Positions 16,189 through 24,913 of a stretch of 40,129 nt of DNA are shown here, in pieces. This DNA comes from Prevotella sp. MGM1. Its GTDB lineage: Bacteria; Bacteroidota; Bacteroidia; Bacteroidales; Bacteroidaceae. The notes below the pieces were generated by a model. It made no database searches and was not told where the DNA came from. It saw nothing but the letters and a program-made list of their open reading frames with translations. A program made the translations under genes and the position numbers. The stretch is taken from the NCBI RefSeq assembly GCF_002933775.1, contig NZ_BEWV01000050.1, positions 1-40,129 of the forward strand, given 5' to 3'. Position 1 is the stretch's first letter. Every line of letters starts with the position of its first letter.

Positions 16189-17051
16189 ATAAACTGCGGC
16201 CTTTTGTTGGCAATATAATGTATGCCGAAGCGATGTATCGTGTAATGATGGATTTTTATGTGTCGCGCGGAATAGCGGATTCGGTGTCTAAGTATGCCCG
16301 TTTGTACTGTGCGATGAATGATTCTTCTGCGGCAATTCGTTTGTCGGAAGAGGTTGGTCGTATGCAAGCGTTGTATGATTATGATATGGCGCAGGATGAG
16401 ATGGGCGCCAATGCACGTGAGGCAAGAGGGTATATGTCTTTGTTCATTGCTGTTTGTTTGACTATTATAGTTCTATATGTGTTATATCAATATAATAAGA
16501 TAAAAAAACGCAAGTTTATACAGGCATTTAGGAAAGTTAATAAAAAGTATGCAGGTATAGTGTCAATGTATGGCAACGCATCTAAGACATTGTCGAAAAC
16601 GCGTGTGATTAATGAACGGTACAGGAAAGAGAAGGAAGAGGAAATTCAAGAACTCAAGTCTAAGTTGATATTATACAGGAAAGAAAGCGATACTGTTCAA
16701 TCTTCTGGCAATAACAGTACGGTAGATTTGGCTGCCGTTGTTCTTGATTTGCATGAGAAAGCCGTGAAAGGAGAAGTAGCTTCGACTGATAATATAGAAA
16801 TGCTACATCTCATGGTAGAAAAAGAGTTACCGGACTTTATGAAGGCTATAAATGATATTTCTTTGCGACTCACATATAAAGAACGGATAATATGTATACT
16901 GATAAAGTATCGCTTCTTTCCGTCGGAGATAGCTGTACTGTTGGATATAAAAACGCAGAATTTGTCCAATACGCGCGCTAAGATTAACAGTCGGTTGTTT
17001 AAGACAAAGGGTGCGAAAACTCTTGATGCGAATATCTGGCGGCTGAAATAA
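16182..17051 (+). pseudogene. C-terminal half of the split TPR/HTH regulator
   Basis: This is the 3' part of the regulator whose 5' part is at 8673-9590. It starts with the end of the TPR region (PFVGNIMYAEAMYRVMMDF). Next come a membrane helix (GYMSLFIAVCLTIIVLYVLY), a charged coiled coil (ERYRKEKEEEIQELKSKL) and a C-terminal helix-turn-helix (RFFPSEIAVLLDIKTQNLSN). Joined at the repeat, the protein would be 587 residues, normal for this family. The first internal ATG is at 16218, but it has no evident promoter or ribosome-binding site, and a product from there would lack the signal peptide and sensor. Excision would restore a full gene. Confidence 0.85.
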
Positions 17052-17239
17052 AATTGTTTGAGATAAATGAATTTGCCATTTCTTTTTCACGTTTATTCAT
17101 TCTTGTTCTGTCATAAATTTGGAAAACACATATAAAAACAAGGGTGTGTAAAAAATGTACTTTGCTATTGTGACCCTTGATTATCAGGTTGTTATCTTTT
17201 ATCGTGAAAACACCCTGTGTATTTTGTGTACTCAAAATA

Positions 17240-17271
17240 TTTGGAAAAATTTTTAAAATACCATATCTTTA
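17240..17271 (+). promoter_or_regulatory. promoter upstream of the lipoprotein operon
   Basis: TTTG at 17240-17243 and TATCTTTA at 17264-17271 are separated by 20 nt, close to the Bacteroidetes consensus (last base A instead of G). The short inverted motifs just upstream, GGGTGT and ACACCC, could be binding sites for the adjacent regulator. Confidence 0.6.
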
Positions 17272-17293
17272 CGGCAGGATTTTAAAAGTGATA

Positions 17294-17359
17294 ATGGGGG
17301 AAAAGATTTTTATCTCGTATCTTAATGTGCATGGCGACAACAATAATATCACATTATGA
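17294..17359 (+). CDS. possible 21-residue leader peptide
   Basis: An ATG 23 nt after the -7 box opens a 21-codon frame (MGEKIFISYLNVHGDNNNIT plus Leu) ending at TGA. Placement right behind a promoter and before a long leader fits a leader peptide, but nothing else supports translation. Confidence 0.25.
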   Translation: MGEKIFISYLNVHGDNNNITL

Positions 17360-17561
17360 GATATTTCCTGGAAAAAGATGATTGTTGAACGTTTAATTGC
17401 AATGAGAATATTGCCTTATGTACTTTGTCTATTACATGGGGATTATTATTCTGACATATAGCTTTAATGAATACAATAAATCGATAAGTATATCGCAGAC
17501 CATACTGCATAATAAAGGCGCATAAGCCGAAGAGCGCAAGGTAGGCATAACATTAATTCTA

Positions 17562-18176
17562 ATGATTATGAAAAGATCAAATTTGTTTCATGGTTTCTTG
17601 TTACTGTTTCTTGCAGGGATTTTATTTTCTTGCGCTCAGGAAAGATGCGATGAAGTGCCGTATCGAGAAACTACAGTTGAGGAACTGACCGGACAACTGC
17701 GTGCCTACAACAAGAATATAGGTGTGATTGTGCCTGCCGATGACGAGACAAGAGGAACATCGGGACTGACGTTAACCACAAGAGACAAGATAAAGATTGC
17801 CATTGCCGATGTGAAAGGCGGACTGAGGGGTGCCGCAGTGGGCGGTGTCGCTGGCGCTGTGGTGGGTGCGGCGGTGCAGTCGCTAATCAAGGCCTCGAAG
17901 CTGTATATGATGAAATGGCTTACGGCCACTCTGAAAAACAACTATTGCAGCGGTCTCGTATTTGGAAATGGTGTTATGTCTTTTACCGACAGCATAGGTT
18001 ACTATCACAATATGTTGGAGGCCGGGATGTATATACAGGACAGTTTGTCGCATCAAAAGGGCACTGGCACGTTGGTGCGTAAGGCGAATAGCATGATGAG
18101 GAGCACTTCTCGTGGGTATACCCTTTCCGGTGTATTGACGGCAGACAGGCTTGAGAGTATGTTCCCAATAGATTGA
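17562..18176 (+). CDS. lipoprotein with glycine-zipper segment
   Basis: This 204-residue protein has a lipoprotein signal with lipobox LFSC (Cys24). A TTRDKIKIA segment is followed by a glycine/alanine-rich stretch (GGLRGAAVGGVAGAVVGAAV) that could insert into a membrane. Later come FGNGVMSFTDSIGYYHNMLE and a C-terminal part ending SMFPID. I recognise the general kind, small Bacteroidales lipoproteins encoded beside TPR/HTH regulators, but no function is established. The start could also be the ATG two codons on. It overlaps the next gene or ends 20 nt before it, depending on that gene's start. Confidence 0.75.
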   Translation: MIMKRSNLFHGFLLLFLAGILFSCAQERCDEVPYRETTVEELTGQLRAYNKNIGVIVPADDETRGTSGLTLTTRDKIKIAIADVKGGLRGAAVGGVAGAVVGAAVQSLIKASKLYMMKWLTATLKNNYCSGLVFGNGVMSFTDSIGYYHNMLEAGMYIQDSLSHQKGTGTLVRKANSMMRSTSRGYTLSGVLTADRLESMFPID

Positions 18177-19603
18177 GTACAGACCTATTAGAAGATATGA
18201 CTTTTATTGAAAGAACTCGGTTTTGGGCGTGTCCGAATATTTGGATAAGAAATCAAGAAGATGGTCTGTCAAATAGAACTTCACAGACTCCGCATGTTAA
18301 AAACAGAAGAGCTGATATTTATATCTATGCCAAAATTAGGAATAAAGGAGTTAAGCAATATGTGTATTTAAGGGGCATGAGTGAGCAAAAGGTAACAGGT
18401 TTTTGGAATAAATCTTCTTTGCTGATAACAAAAGATATGTGGCTTGATTTGCAACCGGGAAGTGAGATATTTGGTGGACCGATAGAGACGTGTGATATTT
18501 TGCCTACAATAGCTCCCGGACAGTCAGAAATTATCGAAATAGAAAAGAGGGTGAGCAATATATATGAAAAAGATGAAGGCGATCCTTATCCGATGTGTGT
18601 GTTGCTGCATATAAGTGAAAAAAACGCAGATTATAATTTACGAGAAGATTCAGCCGGATTTGTTGCGGTAATGAATACGCCAAAGATAGCTCAAAATAAC
18701 TCGATATGGGAGTATACAACGATTTCAGAGAAGTGCGATGTCCTTTTGTTTAATCCTAATTTAAATGAAAAGAAATACAGTATAAGGATAAATGCCAAAG
18801 ATAAGACAAACAAACCGTTTAAAGAGGCCAATGTGTCTGTTGACGTGAAATCATCTCTTATGGAGGCATGGAAAAAAGGCGGAAGCCTTGGCGATAATAT
18901 CGAAATAGATAAAAATGTGGCAAATAGGGTTTGTCTTAAAGACAGCGGTTCCATTATGAAAAACATTGTATTGGGGCCGCGGCAAAAAGGAAATATCGCA
19001 TTGAATTGTAATTTCTATGCCAAAGAAGCGATAGTGAATGATAAGAGGGTTGATATTGATGTTACTGTTATTGACGATGCGACAGGCCGTGTGCTCGGCG
19101 GAGAAACATTCGTGATAATGCAAGATGCACGTCCGTCTATTAATCCGAATGTAAAAACAAATAGTAATATATTGGAAGTGGCGAATGTGTATGAGGATGT
19201 GTTGTACGAATGGTATGACAAGAACGGTAAACTTGTTGGTACAGGACAAACATTTAAAATTCCGGCGGGTGCATCTACGTCAGACTACACTGTAAAGGTG
19301 CAAGCAAAGAGTGATGGGGCGATAAGCTACTCAACGGCACAGGCCCCGATGCTGTCTTCTATAAAGAATGTGGACGCTAAGAGCCGTAAAGATGCAATTG
19401 TGGTTACGTTTGAAAATCCTACAGTCAATCAATCCACATTGCGTGTGGCATTGTCGGCGGGTAATAGTCCGGTTGCCGACTACACTGTGGATGGTGGGGC
19501 TGAAACCTATGATATACCCGCATCGAACATGGTGTCCGGTGTTTACCAAGTGACACTGATAGAGAATGGTAAGGTTACGGGAACGAAGAAATTTGTGAAA
19601 TAA
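18173..19603 (+). CDS. beta-rich protein with T9SS-like tail but no signal peptide
   Basis: The frame opens at a TTG overlapping the TGA of the lipoprotein gene (TTGA, 18173-18176); the first ATG is at 18197. The protein (about 470 residues) begins with WACPNIWIRNQEDGL and ADIYIYAKIRNKG, which resemble the PDLWVRN and CARDB-like segments of secreted Bacteroidetes proteins. It ends in a T9SS-like tail (GVYQVTLIENGKVTG, then KKFVK). A sorting tail without a signal peptide is odd. Either the protein lost its N-terminus, or it was once in frame with the lipoprotein upstream: a -1 shift between 18155 and 18174 would fuse them. Family not named; function unknown. Confidence 0.75.
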   Translation: MSTDLLEDMTFIERTRFWACPNIWIRNQEDGLSNRTSQTPHVKNRRADIYIYAKIRNKGVKQYVYLRGMSEQKVTGFWNKSSLLITKDMWLDLQPGSEIFGGPIETCDILPTIAPGQSEIIEIEKRVSNIYEKDEGDPYPMCVLLHISEKNADYNLREDSAGFVAVMNTPKIAQNNSIWEYTTISEKCDVLLFNPNLNEKKYSIRINAKDKTNKPFKEANVSVDVKSSLMEAWKKGGSLGDNIEIDKNVANRVCLKDSGSIMKNIVLGPRQKGNIALNCNFYAKEAIVNDKRVDIDVTVIDDATGRVLGGETFVIMQDARPSINPNVKTNSNILEVANVYEDVLYEWYDKNGKLVGTGQTFKIPAGASTSDYTVKVQAKSDGAISYSTAQAPMLSSIKNVDAKSRKDAIVVTFENPTVNQSTLRVALSAGNSPVADYTVDGGAETYDIPASNMVSGVYQVTLIENGKVTGTKKFVK

Positions 19604-19615
19604 TTCGATAAAAGT

Positions 19616-19646
19616 TTTGCAGGTCTGTGCTTTTTGCTTACATTTG
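19616..19646 (+). promoter_or_regulatory. promoter of the leucine-rich repeat gene
   Basis: TTTG (19616-19619), 19 nt, then TACATTTG (19639-19646) match the Bacteroidetes consensus fully. The start would be near 19652, giving a 58-nt leader that ends with AGGAG about 10 nt before the ATG at 19710. Confidence 0.8.
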
Positions 19647-19709
19647 TGGCGTAAAGAAAATATACAGACCTAAAATCATTAACTATATAATAAATAGGAG
19701 AACCAAATC

Positions 19710-21260
19710 ATGAAAAAGTTTTTATTAATAGTGTTGTCGCTTGTTGCGGCGTTAAGTGTTACTGCTAAAAATATAAAGCATATAAAGATACTGCCGTTAT
19801 TCTCTCTTGAACGTTATGTGGGAGATGATATTTATGATGTCGATTCTTTGATATTGGAAGGACGGCTGTATGAAAGAGACTTCGGGCTTTTGCGAAACTA
19901 TATCGAGAAAGGCAGGCTGACCGGGCTTGACATCTCACGTTGCAATGTTACTGACAATAAAATTCCTAGCTATGCTTTTTATCCTTCTATTATAAACGGG
20001 GCGAAGGGCACAAGGGCTGAAAGTAACGATGTGGACAAGTATTATACGAATTTACAGTATGTGAAATTGCCGTATAATTTAAAGCGGATAGGCGAAAAGG
20101 CTTTTGCCCGTACAAACCTGCGCATGGTGGAATTGCCAAGAGCATTGGAGGAAATCGGTGACGGCGCTTTTGACGAATGTCAATATTTGGAAAGTATCTC
20201 GGTACGGGGATTCAAGTCTCCGAATGTCAATGTTTCAGTGGGCAAGTTGTCTGATGACATCACTCTGCGTGTTCCGGTAGGTTGCCGCGATAGATTTATG
20301 AATACGGGGCAGTGGAATGGCTTTAATATAGAGGAAAGTGCCAACTGTTTTATAACTGCTACCATACACATGGACGGAAGCAAGACTGTTACAGAACTTT
20401 TAGGTGACAAGGTTAACAAGTTGGACTCGGTGGTTATTACCGGACAAATGAAGGAAGGTGATGTGTTGGAACTGCGAAAGGTACTCACAAGCAGTGGACT
20501 TACGGGTGTGAACATGGGAAATTGTAAATTGGAAATGAATGAACTTGTTTCCGAGGCATTTTATAGCGGTTCTATTTACAATGAGGATGTCCCTGCTTAT
20601 GACTATCAGTTGCATTATATTACTCTACCGGAGGGTATTGAGAAAATCGGAGCCTATGCTTTTCAAGGTTCGCTTTTACGTTCGATAAATTTACCGTCTA
20701 CTGTAAAGGAAATAGAATTCAGGGCTTTTGCTATGTGTCGCGAATTGCGTGGTATGGTAGAACTGCCCGAAGGTATGACTTCGGTTGAGTCTTATGCTTT
20801 TGCGGACAGTCCTCTTCTATCTGTATATATACCGTCTACATTGGCGAGGCTGGCCGAGTGTTGCTTTTGGTTTGGTAATGGCAAGGAAGCTGTTCCCGGT
20901 GTTGTTTATTGTAATCGTTTGAATCCTCCGGTGAACAATAGTGTGGATGTTCTTAATTTCGATTCGAATGAAGGTTTGGGTACTTGGACTCTGTATGTCC
21001 CTATGGGAGCGAAAGAGAACTATCTGACATCGGAGAACGGTCAATGGAAGTATTTCGGCCGGATAATCGAGACTCCCGAGCTGACAGGTATAACCGATGG
21101 CATAGGAAATGCAGTGGCCGACGTTGCGACCGAGGGTGTCGAGGTGTACACGGCCGATGGCCGCATGGTGTCCAAGGGCAAGACAATGCCTTCGCTCGGT
21201 AAAGGCCTTTATATAGTGAAAAAAGGCGGAGAGGCGAAGAAAGTGTTTATAGGAAGGTAG
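19710..21260 (+). CDS. BspA-like leucine-rich repeat surface protein with T9SS-like tail
   Basis: This 516-residue protein has a signal peptide (residues 1-19). LRR_5/BspA-type repeats follow, for example LQYVKLPYNLKRIGEKAFA (115-133) and LHYITLPEGIEKIGAYAFQG (301-320). The tail GVEVYTADGRMVSKG (476-490), then GKGLYIVKKGG, is typical of type A T9SS sorting. The body is a two-fold duplication: residues about 47-210 and 243-455 share the order LEG/ITG strand, SRCNVTDNK or GNCKLEMNE, then two LRR units, then a closing VPVGCRDRF or VPMGAKENY segment. BspA-like proteins are surface proteins often linked to adhesion; the role here is inferred. It has its own promoter. Confidence 0.88.
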   Translation: MKKFLLIVLSLVAALSVTAKNIKHIKILPLFSLERYVGDDIYDVDSLILEGRLYERDFGLLRNYIEKGRLTGLDISRCNVTDNKIPSYAFYPSIINGAKGTRAESNDVDKYYTNLQYVKLPYNLKRIGEKAFARTNLRMVELPRALEEIGDGAFDECQYLESISVRGFKSPNVNVSVGKLSDDITLRVPVGCRDRFMNTGQWNGFNIEESANCFITATIHMDGSKTVTELLGDKVNKLDSVVITGQMKEGDVLELRKVLTSSGLTGVNMGNCKLEMNELVSEAFYSGSIYNEDVPAYDYQLHYITLPEGIEKIGAYAFQGSLLRSINLPSTVKEIEFRAFAMCRELRGMVELPEGMTSVESYAFADSPLLSVYIPSTLARLAECCFWFGNGKEAVPGVVYCNRLNPPVNNSVDVLNFDSNEGLGTWTLYVPMGAKENYLTSENGQWKYFGRIIETPELTGITDGIGNAVADVATEGVEVYTADGRMVSKGKTMPSLGKGLYIVKKGGEAKKVFIGR

Positions 21261-21570
21261 GACAGTTATTGCTATATCAAAGTTGGCAAGAAGAAGCGGC
21301 AGGATAAAGCTGCCACATAATAATATATTATACTCATGTCAAAGAAAAACAGTGGATCCCTGTGTCGGAGTTTTTAACTTTCGGCACAGGGAACTGAATT
21401 ATACGTAAGGCGTGTGGGTGATATAAAAAGGGGCGCTAATGCCGGATGAACATTAAAAAAGTGGCAAGTTAGCTACTGGTTGTTAGTTAAAAAATATTAT
21501 ATCGTGTTAAAAGTAAAGCCATAAAAGTATTATATTATATAATGTGTTATGCCATTTAAAATAAAGTTTG

Positions 21571-21578
21571 TACCTTTG
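21571..21578 (+). promoter_or_regulatory. -7 box of the ribosomal protein cluster promoter
   Basis: TACCTTTG is an exact TAnnTTTG match in an AT-rich stretch. The -33 region (TTAT near 21547) is poor. The predicted start near 21584 leaves a leader of about 77 nt before rpsL. No other equally good promoter was noticed up to rplQ. Confidence 0.65.
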
Positions 21579-21586
21579 CACGCCAA

Positions 21587-21609
21587 ATATGGGTATTTTG
21601 TACCCGTAT
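21587..21609 (+). promoter_or_regulatory. hairpin at the 5' end of the rpsL leader
   Basis: ATATGGGTA pairs with TACCCGTAT (nine pairs, one T:G) around the loop TTTTG. It would form within the first few bases of the transcript, where it could stabilise the mRNA or take part in feedback control. Confidence 0.5.
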
Positions 21610-21660
21610 TATTGATACGATAATATACAATAAATAATATAAATTAAAAAAATTACAACA

Positions 21661-22041
21661 ATGCCTACAATTCAACAATTGGTAAGAAAAGGTAGAAAGG
21701 AACTTGTGGACAAGAGCAAGTCACCCGCATTGGATTCATGTCCTCAGCGTCGTGGCGTGTGTGTTCGTGTATACACCACAACCCCGAAGAAACCTAACTC
21801 GGCAATGCGTAAGGTTGCCCGTGTGCGTCTGACAAACCAGAAGGAAGTGAACTCTTACATTCCCGGAGAAGGACATAACTTGCAGGAGCACTCTATCGTG
21901 CTTGTTCGCGGTGGCCGTGTGAAAGACCTTCCCGGTGTTCGTTATCACATCGTTCGCGGAACCCTTGATACAGCCGGTGTGGCAAACCGTACACAGCGTC
22001 GCTCGAAGTATGGTGCCAAGCGTCCTAAGGCTAAGAAATAA
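21661..22041 (+). CDS. rpsL: 30S ribosomal protein S12
   Basis: This 126-residue S12 sits in the decoding centre of the small subunit. It carries the conserved [16 protein letters not shown] loop and [17 protein letters not shown]. Both lysines that mutate in streptomycin-resistant strains (in TPKKPNS and GRVKDLPG) are wild type, so no ribosomal streptomycin resistance is predicted. It is the first gene of the cluster, followed by a 157-nt gap to rpsG that contains small hairpins. Confidence 0.98.
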   Translation: MPTIQQLVRKGRKELVDKSKSPALDSCPQRRGVCVRVYTTTPKKPNSAMRKVARVRLTNQKEVNSYIPGEGHNLQEHSIVLVRGGRVKDLPGVRYHIVRGTLDTAGVANRTQRRSKYGAKRPKAKK

Positions 22042-22143
22042 TAACCGGAGAAGGTTATAGGGTCTGAGGGTAAAACTTAAACAGAAGATAATCGTTTTGC
22101 TGGAGAAGTGTTACAAAGGTTGAGTAAATGTCCGGGTGCGGAC
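22041..22143 (+). promoter_or_regulatory. hairpins in the rpsL-rpsG intergenic region
   Basis: ATAACC/GGTTAT (22041-22058, six-base loop) overlaps the rpsL stop, and GTCCG-GGTG-CGGAC (22130-22143) lies 56 nt before rpsG. In E. coli, S7 represses translation by binding the rpsL-rpsG spacer. A similar role here is a guess, since the two structures have not been compared. Confidence 0.35.
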
Positions 22144-22198
22144 GTTGAAGGACAAAAAAGGAAACAGCCCCATGCAGAATTAATTCATTAAAAACAAA

Positions 22199-22675
22199 AT
22201 GAGAAAAGCAAAACCAAAGAAGCGCGTGATCCTGCCGGATCCCGTTTACAACGACAAGAAGGTTTCTAAATTTGTGAACCACTTGATGTATGACGGAAAG
22301 AAGACCAAGTCATACGAGATTTTCTACAACGCTCTTGAAGTAGTGAAGGGCAAGATGAGTAATGAAGAGAAGACAGCTCTCGAAGTGTGGAAGGCTGCTC
22401 TCGACAATATTACTCCCCAGGTGGAGGTGAAGAGCCGCCGTATCGGTGGCGCGACATTCCAGGTTCCTACCGAAATCCGTCCCGACCGTAAGGAGAGCGT
22501 CTCAATGAAGAATATGATCGCTTTTGCCCGCAAGCGCAGCGGTAAGTCTATGGCAGATAAGTTGGCGGCTGAGATTATGGACGCTTTCAATAGCCAGGGT
22601 GGCGCGTACAAGCGTAAGGAAGATATGCACCGTATGGCTGAGGCTAACCGCGCATTCGCTCATTTCAGATTCTAA
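22199..22675 (+). CDS. rpsG: 30S ribosomal protein S7
   Basis: At 158 residues this is a normal-length bacterial S7, which starts assembly of the 16S 3' domain and lines the E site. It begins [20 protein letters not shown] and includes [20 protein letters not shown] and the C-terminal [18 protein letters not shown]. The next gene, fusA, follows after 20 nt. Confidence 0.98.
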   Translation: MRKAKPKKRVILPDPVYNDKKVSKFVNHLMYDGKKTKSYEIFYNALEVVKGKMSNEEKTALEVWKAALDNITPQVEVKSRRIGGATFQVPTEIRPDRKESVSMKNMIAFARKRSGKSMADKLAAEIMDAFNSQGGAYKRKEDMHRMAEANRAFAHFRF

Positions 22676-22695
22676 TATTAATAAGGTAAGAAAAA

Positions 22696-24813
22696 ATGGC
22701 TAACCGCGATTTACATTTGACCCGCAATATCGGTATCATGGCTCACATCGATGCCGGAAAGACAACGACTTCCGAGCGTATCCTTTTCTACACTGGTAAA
22801 ACCCACAAGATAGGTGAGGTGCATGACGGAGCCGCTACCATGGACTGGATGGCTCAGGAGCAGGAGCGTGGTATTACTATCACGTCAGCTGCGACTACAT
22901 GTAACTGGACATGGAACAATAAGAACTTCAAAATCAACTTGATTGACACTCCGGGACACGTAGACTTCACTGCCGAGGTGGAGCGCTCGCTCCGCGTACT
23001 CGACGGGGCTGTCGCAACTTATTCTGCCGCTGACGGTGTACAGCCTCAGTCTGAGACAGTTTGGCGTCAGGCAGATAAGTATAATGTGCCGCGTATCGGT
23101 TATGTTAACAAGATGGACCGCTCGGGAGCGGATTTCTTCGAGACAGTCCAGCAGATGAAGGATATTCTCGGCGCTAACCCTGTTGTGCTTCAGGTGCCTA
23201 TCGGCGCAGAGGAAAACTTCAGGGGTGTTGTCGACCTTATCAAGATGAAAGCCATTCTGTGGCACGACGAGACCATGGGTGCGGAATATTCCGTTGAGGA
23301 TATTCCCGCAGACATGAAAGACGAGTGCGATGAGTGGAGAGGAAAACTTCTTGAGGCCGCTGCCGAATATGAGGAAGCGTTGATGGAGAAGTATTTCGAT
23401 GATCCTGAGTCAATCACGGAAGAGGAGGTCATGGCTGCAATCCGTAAGGGTACTGTGTCTATGGCATGTACTCCGATGATTTGCGGTTCTTCATACAAGA
23501 ACAAAGGTGTGCAGCCGTTGCTTGACTATGTATGCGCTTTCCTGCCTTCGCCTCTTGATATAGACAGTATCGTAGGTACAAACCCTGATACGGAAGAGGA
23601 AGAAACACGCAAGCCGAGTGATGATGATCCTACATCGGCTCTTGCGTTCAAGATTGCCACTGACCCATACATGGGACGTCTGGTGTTCTTCCGTGTCTAC
23701 TCTGGTAAGGTCACTGCCGGCTCTTACGTGTTCAATGCACGCTCAGGAAAGAAAGAGCGCATCAGCCGTCTGTTCCAGATGAACTCGAATAAGGAAATTC
23801 CGATGGAGTCTATCGATGCCGGTGATATCGGTGCAGGTGTAGGTTTCAAGGATATCCGTACCGGTGACACTCTTTGCGATGAGGCACATCCGATCGTGCT
23901 GGAGTCTATGACATTCCCCGATACTGTGATTTCAATTGCTGTAGAGCCGAAGAGCCAGGCCGACATCGCTAAGTTGGATAACGGCCTTGCTAAATTGGCT
24001 GAGGAGGATCCTACGTTCACGGTACGTACGGACGAACAGAGCGGTCAGACAATCATATCCGGTATGGGTGAGCTTCATCTTGATATTATCATCGACCGTC
24101 TGAAGCGTGAATTCAAGGTTGAGTGTAACCAAGGTAAGCCGCAGGTTAACTATAAGGAAGCTATCACCAAGACTGTCAACCTGCGTGAGGTTTACAAGAA
24201 GCAGAGTGGAGGTCGCGGTAAGTTCGCTGACATCATCGTTGATCTCGGTCCGGTGGATGAGGACTTCAAGGAAGGCGGTCTGCAATTCGTTAATGAGGTT
24301 AAGGGCGGTAACATTCCGAAAGAGTTCATCCCCTCTGTTCAGAAAGGATTTGAGAACGCTATGAAGACCGGTATCCTTGGCGGTTATCCGGTAGACAGCT
24401 TGAAGGTGGTGCTTATAGACGGTTCTTTCCACCCGGTAGACTCTGACCAGTTGTCATTCGAGCTTGCGGCCCTGAATGCATACAAGAACGGATGTGTGAA
24501 AGCAGGTCCCGTTTTGATGGAGCCTATCATGAAGCTCGAGGTTATCACACCGGAAGAGAATATGGGTGATGTGATCGGTGACTTGAACAAGCGTCGCGGA
24601 CAGGTTGAAGGAATGGACGAGGCTCGCAGCGGTGCACGTGTCGTTAAGGCGAAGGTGCCACTGTCAGAGATGTTCGGTTATGTGACCGCTCTGCGTACCA
24701 TTACTTCCGGACGTGCCACAAGCTCAATGGAGTACGACCACCACGCTCCTCTGTCAAGCTCTATTGCCAAGACAGTCCTTGAGGAGGTTAAGGGACGTGC
24801 GGATTTGGTCTAA
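22696..24813 (+). CDS. fusA: translation elongation factor G
   Basis: This 705-residue GTPase drives ribosome translocation. The G motifs are complete: AHIDAGKTT (G1, residues 16-24), [11 protein letters not shown] (G2), DTPGHVDF (G3) and NKMDRSGAD (G4). Domain IV has the usual GGRGKFADI, and the C-terminus has the typical [17 protein letters not shown]. It lies in its usual place after rpsG. The tuf gene, which follows fusA in E. coli, is absent; rpsJ comes next, 100 nt later, after a long hairpin. Confidence 0.97.
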   Translation: MANRDLHLTRNIGIMAHIDAGKTTTSERILFYTGKTHKIGEVHDGAATMDWMAQEQERGITITSAATTCNWTWNNKNFKINLIDTPGHVDFTAEVERSLRVLDGAVATYSAADGVQPQSETVWRQADKYNVPRIGYVNKMDRSGADFFETVQQMKDILGANPVVLQVPIGAEENFRGVVDLIKMKAILWHDETMGAEYSVEDIPADMKDECDEWRGKLLEAAAEYEEALMEKYFDDPESITEEEVMAAIRKGTVSMACTPMICGSSYKNKGVQPLLDYVCAFLPSPLDIDSIVGTNPDTEEEETRKPSDDDPTSALAFKIATDPYMGRLVFFRVYSGKVTAGSYVFNARSGKKERISRLFQMNSNKEIPMESIDAGDIGAGVGFKDIRTGDTLCDEAHPIVLESMTFPDTVISIAVEPKSQADIAKLDNGLAKLAEEDPTFTVRTDEQSGQTIISGMGELHLDIIIDRLKREFKVECNQGKPQVNYKEAITKTVNLREVYKKQSGGRGKFADIIVDLGPVDEDFKEGGLQFVNEVKGGNIPKEFIPSVQKGFENAMKTGILGGYPVDSLKVVLIDGSFHPVDSDQLSFELAALNAYKNGCVKAGPVLMEPIMKLEVITPEENMGDVIGDLNKRRGQVEGMDEARSGARVVKAKVPLSEMFGYVTALRTITSGRATSSMEYDHHAPLSSSIAKTVLEEVKGRADLV

Positions 24814-24843
24814 CCGTTGATAAGCGATAATAATAATAAAAGT

Positions 24844-24887
24844 GGAGAGATACTGCTTAGCGAATGACTCTTAAGCAGTGTCTCTCT
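24844..24887 (+). promoter_or_regulatory. 16-bp hairpin between fusA and rpsJ
   Basis: Arms at 24844-24859 and 24872-24887 pair over 16 positions with two G:T pairs and a 12-nt loop. No T-run follows, so it is not a simple terminator. It stands where the str and S10 operons of other bacteria are separate, and could be an RNase processing site, partial terminator or S10-leader control element. Confidence 0.6.
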
Positions 24888-24913
24888 AACTCGGAATAAT
24901 AAAATAAAATACA

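Larger units (their letters stand above)
17052..17561. other. intergenic region with promoter and two possible tiny ORFs
   Basis: These 510 bases lie between the regulator and the lipoprotein gene. They contain short inverted motifs (CAAGGGT at 17139-17145 with ACCCTTG at 17173-17179; ACACCCT at 17210-17216), a good promoter (17240-17271) and two tiny open frames (17294-17359 and 17378-17461). The long leader of about 280 nt before the lipoprotein gene suggests post-transcriptional or attenuation control. Confidence 0.5.
21261..21660. other. intergenic region before rpsL
   Basis: These 400 bases contain an 11-bp stem-loop (21357-21367 with 21382-21392, one G:T pair) without a T-tail, which probably marks the 3' end of the LRR transcript. 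They also contain the rpsL promoter and its 5' leader hairpin. No gene is seen. Confidence 0.6.

Noticed and set aside
21357..21392. Stem-loop after the LRR gene as a full intrinsic terminator
   Set aside because: The stem is good but no T-run follows, so I list it only as a possible 3' end structure within the intergenic entry.
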